Below are positions 8,297-16,442 of a stretch of DNA of 64,000 nucleotides, in pieces (position 1 is the first letter of the stretch; the number at the start of each line of letters is the position of its first letter). The stretch spans positions 2,914,001 through 2,978,000 of the forward strand of contig NZ_LT629688.1 in NCBI RefSeq assembly GCF_900101785.1, given 5' to 3'. Made by a program: the position numbers and the translations under genes. The notes under the pieces are model-generated. The model saw nothing but the letters and a program-made list of their open reading frames with translations. It ran no database searches and was not told the DNA's origin. The stretch comes from Auraticoccus monumenti. Lineage in GTDB: Bacteria > Actinomycetota > Actinomycetes > Propionibacteriales > Propionibacteriaceae.

Positions 8297-11065
8297 ATGG
8301 ACGGCGACGCACCCACCCCGCGACCGCACCAGCGCCAGGCCCTGTCCGCGGTGCAGGACGTCTGGGACCGCGGCGGCCGGCGCGCCTGGGTGGTGCTGCC
8401 CCCCGGCGCCGGCAAGACGCTGGTCGGGCTGTGGGTGGCTGCGGAGCGCTTGGCCGACCCGGTGGACCCGGTCCGGCGCGTGGTGGTGCTGTCGCCGAAC
8501 ACCGCCATCCAGGGGCAGTGGCTGGACGAGGCGCAGCGGCTGGTGGACGCCGGCGCGCTGGGTGCCACGCTCTCGGGCTCCCGCTCGCTGGAGGCCGGGG
8601 TGACCGCGCTGACCTACCAGTCCCTGGCCGTCTTCGACCCCGACGCGGAGTCCGACGACGACGGCTCCGCGACGCTGGTGGAGCGGCTGCACGACAACGG
8701 CCGCGAGCTGGTCCGACGGCTGCAGGCGGCGGGTCCGCTGCTGCTGGTGCTGGACGAGTGCCACCACCTGCTGCAGGTCTGGGGCCGGTTGCTGGAGGAG
8801 CTGCTGGCCGGGCTCCCGGACGCCCGGGTGCTGGGCCTGACCGCGACCCCGCCGGGCGTCCTGACCAGCAGCGAGTCCGCCCTGGTCGAGACGCTGTTCG
8901 GGCCGGTGGTGCACCAGGCGTCGATCCCGGCGCTGGTGCGCGAGGGCCAGCTGGCCCCCTTCGCGGAGCTGGCCTGGCTGGTCACCCCGACGCCGACCGA
9001 GCTGGAGTGGCTGGCCGCGGACGGCGAGCGCTTCGCCGAGCTGCTCGCCTTCCTGACCGACCCCACCTCCGGGACGATCGGGTTCCTCAGCTGGCTGGAC
9101 CTGCGGTTCTGCCACGCCGCCGGCACCGCCACCACCTGGAACGCCCTCTCGGGGGCGGAGCCGGAGCTGTGCCGTGCCGCCCTGCGGGTGCACTCCGCGG
9201 GGCTGCTGGCCCGACCGCCGGGGGCCCGCCCCGGCGAGGCCGACCGGGTGCCGCCGACGGCGGAGGACTGGCTGCTGCTGGTCGAGGACTGGGTCCAGCG
9301 GCACCTGCGCCGGACCGGGGACGGGGCCGACGAGGCGGTGCTGGTCCGGCTGCGGGCGGCGCTGCCCGGGGTCGGGTACGCCCTGACCCGGCACGGGATC
9401 CGCCGGGGACGTCCGCCGGTGGACCGCGTGCTGGCCCGGACCGAGGCCAAGGCCGCCGCCACGGTGCAGGTGGTGGCCTCCGAGCGCGACACGTTGGGCG
9501 ACCGGCTGCGGATGCTGGTGCTGTGCGACCACGAGCGGGCCAGCGCCACCGTGCCCAGCGTGCTGGCCGACGTCCTCGACGCCCGCGCCGGGTCCGCCTG
9601 GGCGGTGCTCGAGGCGCTGCTGGCCGACCCGGGCACCGCGGCCCTCGCCCCGCTGCTGGTCACCGGCCGCACGGTGGCCGGCGACCCCAGCACCCTGCGC
9701 CTGCTGGCCGAGCAGGTACGCCGTCGCACCCCCGACCTCACCCTGGTGGTCCGGGAGGAGGGGCCGGCGGCGGTGCTGGAGGGCGGTTGGGACAGCCGCC
9801 GGTGGGTGCGCGAGGTCACCGAGCTGTTCGAGGACGGCGGCTGCCAGGTGCTGGTCGGCACCCGCGGGCTGCTGGGTGAGGGGTGGGACGCCCGCGGGGT
9901 GAGCGGTCTGGTGGACCTGACCACGGCGACCACCAGCACCGCGGTGGTGCAGACGCGCGGCCGGGCGCTGCGTACCGATCCCGCCTGGCCGGACAAGGTG
10001 GCCATCACCTGGTCGGTCGTCGCGCTGGCCCCGGGCCACCCGCAGGGCCACGCGGACTGGCAGCGGCTGGTCCGCAAGCACACCGGGTTCTGGGGCGTGG
10101 ACGCCGCCGGTCAGGTGGTGGACGGGGTGGCCCACCTCGACCCCTCGTTCTCCCCGTGGGCGCCCCCGGACGCCGAGCGGCTCGACGCGCTCAACGCGTC
10201 CATGGTGCGCCGCAGCCAGGAGCGGGCCGAGGTGGCCGCGCGCTGGCAGGTCGGTCGCCCCTACCGCGACGAGCTGGTGCACACCGTCCGGGTCGTCCCG
10301 GACGCCCGTCCGCTGGGGACGTCCACGGAGCCGGTCCCGGTGGTGGTCGAGCCGGCCGGTCGGCTGGTGGTGCGCGGCGGTGGCGGGGCCGGCGGGCAGG
10401 TCTCGGGCTGGCTGCTCGCGGGTCTGGGGGTCGTCCTGGCTGCGCTCCCCGTGCTGGGTGCCCATCCCGCGCTGCTGGCCGCCGGTCTGGCCCTGCTCGC
10501 GCTGGGGCTCGTGCTGCAGGTTCGCGGGCAGGCGCGTCGAGGGCGGGAGCTGGTGGCCGCCGTCCGCCACCCGCCCAGCCTGCAGCAGATCGCCTCCGCC
10601 GTGGCCGACGCGCTGCACGACTGCGAGCTGGTGCCGGTGGGCGCGGAGGCGGTGCGGGTGGTGGTGGAGGCCGACGGGAGCCACCGCTGCCTGCTGGAGG
10701 GGGTGGACGGCGAGGCGTCCCGCCGCTTCGCCGACGCGCTGGAGGAGGCGGTGGGCCCGGTGCTGGAGTCCCGCTACCTGATCAGCCGGAGGTCGGTGGG
10801 CCTGGACGGGGTCGAGGGGTGGCGGGAGGAGGTCCGGGTGGCCCGGGGTCGTCCGCTGCCGGTGCTGGAGGTGTGGCACGCCGTGCCGGCGGTGCTGGGG
10901 CGCAACGTGGGACAGGCCGAGGCCTACCAGCGGGCCTGGGGGCGGTGGGTGGCGGAGGGGGAGCTGGTGGCCACCGCCACCCCGCGCGGGACCGGCGTGC
11001 TCACGGCCCAGCTGGGCAACGACCCGCTGGCGGTCACCACGCTCCGCCGCGACGCCTGGGAGTGA
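8297..11065 (+). CDS. SF2 (DEAD/DEAH-like) helicase with C-terminal transmembrane hairpin
   Basis: The 922-residue protein has a full superfamily-2 motor. Visible are an N-terminal RPHQRQAL motif, Walker A PPGAGKT (35-41), motif II DECHH (153-157), motif III TATPP (182-186), motif V region GTRGLLGEGWD (521-531) and motif VI QTRGRALR (552-559). About 300 residues of insertion separate the two RecA lobes. After the motor come a charged linker and two strongly hydrophobic helices (about 702-743), then a roughly 180-residue C-terminal domain I do not recognise. The ATG follows a purine-rich site. It belongs broadly with COG1061-type helicases of defence and DNA-repair systems, but no nuclease, methylase or toxin gene is adjacent. 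A membrane-anchored helicase is unusual and the function is unknown. Confidence 0.8.
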   Translation: MDGDAPTPRPHQRQALSAVQDVWDRGGRRAWVVLPPGAGKTLVGLWVAAERLADPVDPVRRVVVLSPNTAIQGQWLDEAQRLVDAGALGATLSGSRSLEAGVTALTYQSLAVFDPDAESDDDGSATLVERLHDNGRELVRRLQAAGPLLLVLDECHHLLQVWGRLLEELLAGLPDARVLGLTATPPGVLTSSESALVETLFGPVVHQASIPALVREGQLAPFAELAWLVTPTPTELEWLAADGERFAELLAFLTDPTSGTIGFLSWLDLRFCHAAGTATTWNALSGAEPELCRAALRVHSAGLLARPPGARPGEADRVPPTAEDWLLLVEDWVQRHLRRTGDGADEAVLVRLRAALPGVGYALTRHGIRRGRPPVDRVLARTEAKAAATVQVVASERDTLGDRLRMLVLCDHERASATVPSVLADVLDARAGSAWAVLEALLADPGTAALAPLLVTGRTVAGDPSTLRLLAEQVRRRTPDLTLVVREEGPAAVLEGGWDSRRWVREVTELFEDGGCQVLVGTRGLLGEGWDARGVSGLVDLTTATTSTAVVQTRGRALRTDPAWPDKVAITWSVVALAPGHPQGHADWQRLVRKHTGFWGVDAAGQVVDGVAHLDPSFSPWAPPDAERLDALNASMVRRSQERAEVAARWQVGRPYRDELVHTVRVVPDARPLGTSTEPVPVVVEPAGRLVVRGGGGAGGQVSGWLLAGLGVVLAALPVLGAHPALLAAGLALLALGLVLQVRGQARRGRELVAAVRHPPSLQQIASAVADALHDCELVPVGAEAVRVVVEADGSHRCLLEGVDGEASRRFADALEEAVGPVLESRYLISRRSVGLDGVEGWREEVRVARGRPLPVLEVWHAVPAVLGRNVGQAEAYQRAWGRWVAEGELVATATPRGTGVLTAQLGNDPLAVTTLRRDAWE

Positions 11066-11163
11066 TGGCGACGGCGGAGCGAGGCAGGTGCCGGGGTGGG
11101 GTGACGCCTGGGAGCAGGGTCAGCCGGAGCCGAAGGCGCCCGGAGGCACCCCGTTGCGCCGGT

Positions 11164-12294
11164 CTAGGTGAGCTCGGGGATGAGGTCGCGGGCGTCGACG
11201 TAGCTGAGTCCGCAGAGCTGCAGCAGGTCCACCGTCATGGACCGGATCTGGGCCAGCACCACGATGTTGGACAGGCTGGCGTCCAGGTCGGAGCGGGCGG
11301 TGTGCTGGCCGAGACGCACCAGCCGCTTCTGGGCGGCCGTCGGGAGGCGGGCCTCGTAGAGCTCGCCGGCCATGTAGCCCAGCACGTCCACCAGCTCGTC
11401 GAGCAGGACCAGGTAGTCCTCCGGCGGCCGCTCGTCGTGGAAGGCGGCGACGGCGGTGCGGCGGGTCAGCACCCGCAGGTTGCGCATCAGCCGGTCCAGC
11501 GGCTCGTAGAGGGCGGCGATGCTCTGCATCTGGGGTCGCTGGCGCCGCACGAAGGGGGAGGAGCGGACCACCGCCATGCCCTCCCGGTTGGCCTCCTCGA
11601 TGGCCGACAGCTGGGTCTCGCTGCGGCGGGCGCGCTCCAGCGCCTCCTCGGCCAGGGCGGGGTCGCCGCTGGCCAGTGCGGTGCGGGCGGCCTGGAGGGT
11701 GCGACCCACCTCCTGCAGCGCCTCGGCCACCAGCACCCGGGGCCGGATCAGCGGCGCGGACGGGGCGATCGTGGTGACCACCACCGCGAGGACGCAGCCC
11801 ACCACGGCGTCCAGCCACCGCGAGACCCCCTGGTCGGCGGCCGGGAGCAGGGTCACCACGATGGTGGACTGCACCCCGGCCTGGATGATCATCAGGTTCC
11901 GGGCGCCGAGCAGGGTGGCGATCGACATCGCGACCCCGGCGACCACCACGACCTGCACCGGCCCGGAGCCGAAGAAGCTGACGAAGAGGTCACCGACCAG
12001 GACCCCCACCGCGACCCCGACCGCCATCTCCACCGCCCGGCTGAACCGCTGCCCGAAGGAGAAGCCGAGGCAGACGATGGCGGCGACCGGGGCGAAGATC
12101 GGCTGCGGGTGTCCGAGCAGGTGCCGGGCCACCAGGAAGGCCAGCCCCGCGGTGACGGCGCACTGGGTGATCATGAACGAGCGGAAGCGCAGCCGCCGGA
12201 GCCGCCGCTGCACCGAGGCCGTTCCCCGGCGCGCGGTGCGCTCGCTGGCGTCGAAGGCCCGCAAGGTCATCCGCAGCAGGGGTGGTTGCCTCAT
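11164..12294 (-). CDS. FUSC-family integral membrane protein
   Basis: The 376-residue protein has an N-terminal cluster of about six transmembrane segments (residues 40-185), with the glycine-rich VGVAVGVLVGD and LGARNLMIIQAGVQST stretches typical of FUSC/aromatic-acid-exporter-like proteins. A long helical cytoplasmic tail follows (about 190-370). Family members are linked to efflux of aromatic acids or fusaric acid, but substrate specificity cannot be assigned here. The tail contains paired helices (ALASGDPALAEEALERARR) that may mediate oligomerisation. A CATGAT box lies six bases before the ATG, so it may be translated from a leaderless mRNA. It is convergent with the helicase gene, about 100 bases apart. 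Confidence 0.85.
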   Translation of the reverse strand: MRQPPLLRMTLRAFDASERTARRGTASVQRRLRRLRFRSFMITQCAVTAGLAFLVARHLLGHPQPIFAPVAAIVCLGFSFGQRFSRAVEMAVGVAVGVLVGDLFVSFFGSGPVQVVVVAGVAMSIATLLGARNLMIIQAGVQSTIVVTLLPAADQGVSRWLDAVVGCVLAVVVTTIAPSAPLIRPRVLVAEALQEVGRTLQAARTALASGDPALAEEALERARRSETQLSAIEEANREGMAVVRSSPFVRRQRPQMQSIAALYEPLDRLMRNLRVLTRRTAVAAFHDERPPEDYLVLLDELVDVLGYMAGELYEARLPTAAQKRLVRLGQHTARSDLDASLSNIVVLAQIRSMTVDLLQLCGLSYVDARDLIPELT

Positions 12295-12588
12295 GCGGCC
12301 ATCATGCCGTCGGGCGGCCGCCGGACCCAGCCTCGCCGGTCGTCGGCCGCCACTCCGTCAGCCGGGACCTTGGCCGCCGGACCCGGCCTCTGCGGGTCGG
12401 CCGGAGCCGGCGGACGCGGGGTGGCCGGTGGCCGACGGGGTGCATGAACCGTCCGGGGCCGATGACCCGGGTGCCGGTGCCCCACGGACCCTCGACCTGT
12501 ACCTGAGGTGCTTGCCCCACCGGCGGCGGCCGGGGACGATACGCGGGTCGTGATCGGGGGATCCGCTGACCTGCGCAGGAGCCCTCTC

Positions 12589-14568
12589 GTGTCCCCATCC
12601 CCGCTGCGTCGCCTCGCCGGCGCGCTCCTCGTCCTCGCGCTGGCGCTGGCCGTCCTCGTCCCGACGTCGCCTCCCGCCCGGGCCGACGCACCGGTGACGC
12701 CGACCTCCGGGGGCTTCCGGCTGGAGGGGGCAGGCTTCGGGCACGGCTGGGGGATGTCGCAGTGGGGTGCCTACGGCGCTGCCCGCGAGGGTCTGACCTG
12801 GCGGGAGATCATCGGCTTCTACTACCCGGGCACCACGGTGACCAAGCAGTCGGCGTCGTCCCTCGACGTGTGGCTCAGCAAGGACACCGACGCCGCTCTC
12901 ACCGTCCGCGCCGCCGCCGGGCTCCGGCTCTACGAGGCCGGTGCGAAGAAGTACGTCACCCTCCCGACCGGCAGCGGCTACGCCGAGTGGCGGGTGCGCC
13001 GCCCGGGGAGCAGCTACGTGCTGGAGCACCGTGCGGCCGGCGGGTCCTGGAAGACCCGCGGCTCGGGCCTGGTGGCCACCCGGCCGTGGGTCTTCGACAC
13101 CGACGCCGACGTGGTGGCGGTGGTGCTGCCCAGCGGGGCCGTCACCGAGTACCGGGGACGCGTCGGGCTGGTCGGCTCTGGGAGCTCAGCGCGGACGGTC
13201 AACAGCCTGCCGCTGGAGGCCTACCTCCGCAGCGTGGTGCCGGCGGAGATGCCGACCTCGTGGGCGGCGGAGGCCGTCCGGGCGCAGGCGGTGGCCGCCC
13301 GCACCTACGCCGTGCGGCTCCGCGCGGCCGCGACGGGCGGCTACGACGTCTGCGACACCACCGCCTGCCAGGCCTACTCCGGGCTGGCCACCACCAGCGG
13401 TGGACGTCGCACCGTGCACGAGACCAGCGGGGGCGACGCCGCGGTGTCGGCGACCGCCGGCCAGGTGCTGCTGCACCGGGGCGAGCCGGCGCTGACCCAG
13501 TTCTCGGCCTCGAACGGCGGCCAGAGCGCGGCCGGCGACTTCCCCTACCTGGCGGCCCGCAAGGACCCCTACGACGGGGTGGTGAGCTCGCAGGCGTGGG
13601 GCTCCACGATCACGGCGGCCGCGGTCGCCGCCCAGTGGCCGGCCGCCGGCACCGTCCGCCAGCTGCAGGTCCTGCGCCGCGACGGCCAGGGCCGGTGGGG
13701 CGGACGGGTGCTGGAGCTGGCCGTGGTCGGGACGAAGAGCACGGTCAAGGTCAGCGGGACCACCTTCCGGTCGCGCTTCGGGCTGCGCTCCAGCTACTTC
13801 ACCGTGGTCGACCGGGCGGGGAAGTGGTCCACCAAGCCGCAGCGCCTCACCACCGACCGGGTGACCCTGGTCAGCCGCGACGGTGCCGGGACGCTGCTGG
13901 TCAACCCCGTCACCTCGGCGACCGCGGTGGGGGCGCCGCGGACGCGCCAGAGCGGTTACGGCAGCTACCGGGAGGTGGTCGCGGTGGGGGACTGGGACGG
14001 TGACGCGCACCAGGACCTGATGGCGCACACCGGCGAGAGGCTCCTGCTGCTGCCCGGCGACGGTGCCGGCAAGGTGGGTCGGCCGGTGGACGTCGGCGGC
14101 ACCCACCGGCTGCGGCTGCTGACCGGCGCGGGGGACTGGGACGGTGACGGCACGCCGGACCTGATCGGGATCAGCGACGCCGGGAACCTGTGGCTGATCC
14201 GGGGGAACGGCACCGGTGCGCGGCGGGACAGCGTGATGCTGGCCCCGGGGTGGGGGTCGGTGGCGGCCCTCCACGGCGTGGGCGACCTCGACCGCGACGG
14301 ACGGCCGGACGTGGTGGCCCGCCGCGGGGACAACCTGTCGCTGCACACCAGCACCGGCACCGGCGTCGGACCGGCGCGGGGGCTGGGGACGGGCTGGTCG
14401 GGCAAGACGCTGCAGGGTCCGGGTGACGTCACCGGTGACGGCTACGTCGACCTGGTGAGCCGCAGCAGCAGTGGCGTGTGGCGGGTCCACCCCGGGACCT
14501 CCGCCGGGCGCCTCGGGGCCTCCCGGGCGCTGACGGTCGAGGACATGGGGACGCGTCTGGCACCGTGA
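12589..14568 (+). CDS. Secreted SpoIID/LytB-domain protein with FG-GAP repeats
   Basis: The GTG at 12589, with an AGGAG site eight bases upstream, begins a typical signal peptide ending in ARA. The mature protein opens with FGHGWGMSQWGAYGAA, the SpoIID/amidase-enhancer pattern, and continues with AARTYAV and SASNGGQSA of the same domain (to about residue 410). The C-terminal part carries four VCBS/FG-GAP-like repeats (GDWDGDAHQD, GDWDGDGTPD, GDLDRDGRPD, GDVTGDGYVD), which probably bind calcium and form a beta-propeller or adhesion module. SpoIID domains cleave glycan strands in sporulating Firmicutes; in actinobacteria they occur in exported cell-wall proteins. Total length is 659 residues. 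A role in peptidoglycan turnover outside the membrane is likely but not demonstrated. Confidence 0.88.
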   Translation: MSPSPLRRLAGALLVLALALAVLVPTSPPARADAPVTPTSGGFRLEGAGFGHGWGMSQWGAYGAAREGLTWREIIGFYYPGTTVTKQSASSLDVWLSKDTDAALTVRAAAGLRLYEAGAKKYVTLPTGSGYAEWRVRRPGSSYVLEHRAAGGSWKTRGSGLVATRPWVFDTDADVVAVVLPSGAVTEYRGRVGLVGSGSSARTVNSLPLEAYLRSVVPAEMPTSWAAEAVRAQAVAARTYAVRLRAAATGGYDVCDTTACQAYSGLATTSGGRRTVHETSGGDAAVSATAGQVLLHRGEPALTQFSASNGGQSAAGDFPYLAARKDPYDGVVSSQAWGSTITAAAVAAQWPAAGTVRQLQVLRRDGQGRWGGRVLELAVVGTKSTVKVSGTTFRSRFGLRSSYFTVVDRAGKWSTKPQRLTTDRVTLVSRDGAGTLLVNPVTSATAVGAPRTRQSGYGSYREVVAVGDWDGDAHQDLMAHTGERLLLLPGDGAGKVGRPVDVGGTHRLRLLTGAGDWDGDGTPDLIGISDAGNLWLIRGNGTGARRDSVMLAPGWGSVAALHGVGDLDRDGRPDVVARRGDNLSLHTSTGTGVGPARGLGTGWSGKTLQGPGDVTGDGYVDLVSRSSSGVWRVHPGTSAGRLGASRALTVEDMGTRLAP

Positions 14569-14891
14569 GCGGGCGGATCCACCTGGCTGAGCCCCGGCGG
14601 CACCGGTGACGGTGCGGACCCGCGGGCTGGCGCGTCCGGGCCGACGCGCGGCAGGGCCGCCGGGCAGGCTCCCCGCAGATGGCCGCGGGCCGACCTGCAG
14701 ATGCTCGAGAGGGAGGCTGGCAGGTGGGACCGGTCAGTGGTCGCTGGCGGGCGGGCGCGGGCGTCCCCGGGTCACAGGATCAATCGCTGGACGCCGGTTA
14801 CCCCGCAGCGCACGGGAGGTTCGCCGCGGCCGGGGGACCAGCGGGTGGACGAAGGCGAGGCCAGGGCCGGGGCCTTCCTACACTCGACGGC
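14569..14891 (+). other. Non-coding gap before serA
   Basis: This 323-base stretch shows no reading frame with a plausible protein and no recognised riboswitch. Its only interpretable signal is the TACACT box at its right end. It is GC-rich, with several short G/C palindromes of the kind expected by chance. Confidence 0.5.
14879..14884 (+). promoter_or_regulatory. -10 box of serA (leaderless)
   Basis: TACACT lies exactly seven bases before the serA GTG and no Shine-Dalgarno sequence is present, so transcription should begin at or next to the start codon. Confidence 0.55.
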
Positions 14892-16085
14892 GTGAAGGCG
14901 CTGCTCCTGGAGAACATCCACCCCGAGGCCACCCGACTGCTGCGGGAACGCTCCATCGAGGTCGACCACCGCAAGGGGGCGATGGACGAGGACGAGCTGA
15001 TCGAGGCTCTGCAGGGCGTCGACCTGCTCGGGATCCGCTCCAAGACGCACCTCTCGGAGCGGCTCTTCGCCGAGACCAACCTGACCGCGGTCGGTGCCTT
15101 CTGCATCGGCACCAACCAGATCGACCTCGAGGCGGCCAGCATGGCCGGCACCGCGGTCTTCAACGCGCCGTTCTCCAACACCCGCAGCGTGGTCGAGCTC
15201 GCCGTCGCCGAGATCATCGCCATGGCGCGGCACCTCACCGACAAGAACGCCGCCCTGCACGCGGGGGTGTGGGACAAGTCGGCCAAGGGCTCCCACGAGG
15301 TGCGGGGACGGACCCTGGGCATCGTCGGCTACGGCAACATCGGCAGCCAGCTCTCCATCGTGGCCGAGGCGCTCGGCATGCAGGTGTACTTCTACGACGT
15401 CGTCGACAAGCTGGCGCTGGGCAACGCACGCCGCTGCGACACCCTCGAGGAGCTCCTCGGCAAGGTCGAGACCGTCTCCCTCCACGTGGACGGCCGCAGC
15501 AGCAACACCGGGTTCTTCGGGGCCGAGCAGTTCGACCAGATGAAGCCCCGGAGCATCTTCCTCAACCTGTGCCGGGGGATCGTCGTCGACCACGAGGCGC
15601 TGCGTGACCGGCTGCTGAGCGGCCACATCGCCGGTGCCGCGGTGGACGTGTTCCCCGATGAGCCCAAGTCGGCGGGGGACCCGTTCGTGTCCAGCCTGCA
15701 GGGGCTCCCCAACGTCATCCTGACCCCCCACGTCGGCGGATCGACCGAGGAGGCGCAGGAGGACATCGGCCGGTTCGTGGCCGGCAAGCTCCGCGACTAC
15801 GCGGGCAGCGGTGCGACCGTGATGAGCGTGAACCTGCCGGGGGTCCAGGTGGACTCCACGGTGGTGAAGGCGCGCATCCTGCACCTGCACCGCAACGTCC
15901 CCGGCGTGCTCGCTCGGCTCAACACGGTGTTCGGCACGCACGGGGTCAACATCGAGCGACAGCAGCTGGCCACCCGCGGCGAGCTGGGCTACGTCGTCAC
16001 CGACCTCGCCGGCCCGCTGACCCAGCCGGTGATCGACGAGCTCCTCGCCCTGCCCGAGACGGTCCGGCTCAGCACCATCGGCTGA
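14892..16085 (+). CDS. serA: D-3-phosphoglycerate dehydrogenase, short ACT-domain type
   Basis: The 397-residue enzyme oxidises 3-phosphoglycerate with NAD, the first step of serine synthesis. The Rossmann motif GYGNIGSQ starts at residue 146; catalytic residues are Arg228 (LCRG), Glu257 (PDEP) and His280 (TPHVGG). A C-terminal ACT domain (HRNVPGVLARLNTVFGTHG, about 333-395) should mediate serine feedback. Length and sequence match the E. coli type, including HKGA-, CIGTNQ- and FNAPFSNTRSV-like segments, rather than the longer mycobacterial enzyme with an intervening domain. The GTG start is supported by a leaderless -10 box. It is a single gene with no serB or serC nearby. Confidence 0.93.
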   Translation: MKALLLENIHPEATRLLRERSIEVDHRKGAMDEDELIEALQGVDLLGIRSKTHLSERLFAETNLTAVGAFCIGTNQIDLEAASMAGTAVFNAPFSNTRSVVELAVAEIIAMARHLTDKNAALHAGVWDKSAKGSHEVRGRTLGIVGYGNIGSQLSIVAEALGMQVYFYDVVDKLALGNARRCDTLEELLGKVETVSLHVDGRSSNTGFFGAEQFDQMKPRSIFLNLCRGIVVDHEALRDRLLSGHIAGAAVDVFPDEPKSAGDPFVSSLQGLPNVILTPHVGGSTEEAQEDIGRFVAGKLRDYAGSGATVMSVNLPGVQVDSTVVKARILHLHRNVPGVLARLNTVFGTHGVNIERQQLATRGELGYVVTDLAGPLTQPVIDELLALPETVRLSTIG

Positions 16086-16442
16086 GTCGGCTCCGACGGC
16101 CTCGGCGCTCGACCAGCACCCGCCGGGCACGCGGGCAGCAGGTGCTGGCCGATGCTGGTGCGCCGGTCGCGACGTGATTCGCGGACCATCGACCGCGATC
16201 TCCATCACGTCGAGGGAGAGGGTGCGTCCGCCACGCCGAGCGCTGGCGTACGTCGGAAGCGTCCAGGTCGGGTGCGGCCGTCGTGGAGCGAGGAGGTCCT
16301 GGAGAGCAGAGCGTCGGCGACAAGGGTGTGCGGGACAACCCCTGCGTGCCAGGACCGTTCACCTTCGTCCCCCAGAACCGCTCGCAGTCGTCCACAGGGT
16401 CGCTGGCCGTCGTCAGGGCATGGTCGACGAGACATCTCCCGG
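16086..16442 (+). other. Non-coding gap between serA and the broken HNH gene
   Basis: No supported gene is present in these 357 bases. A 7-bp inverted pair, GTCCTGG near 16296 and CCAGGAC near 16350, could form a weak long-range hairpin. The stretch probably holds the 3' ends of two convergent units. Confidence 0.4.

Noticed and set aside
8297-11065. Assignment of the helicase to a restriction-modification or BREX/DISARM-type system
   Set aside because: No methylase, nuclease, phospholipase or other defence partner is adjacent on either side, so a named system cannot be claimed.
16296-16356. Long-range inverted repeat GTCCTGG/CCAGGAC as a terminator
   Set aside because: The seven-base arms are about 50 bases apart with no continuing stem or T-run; chance is likely.
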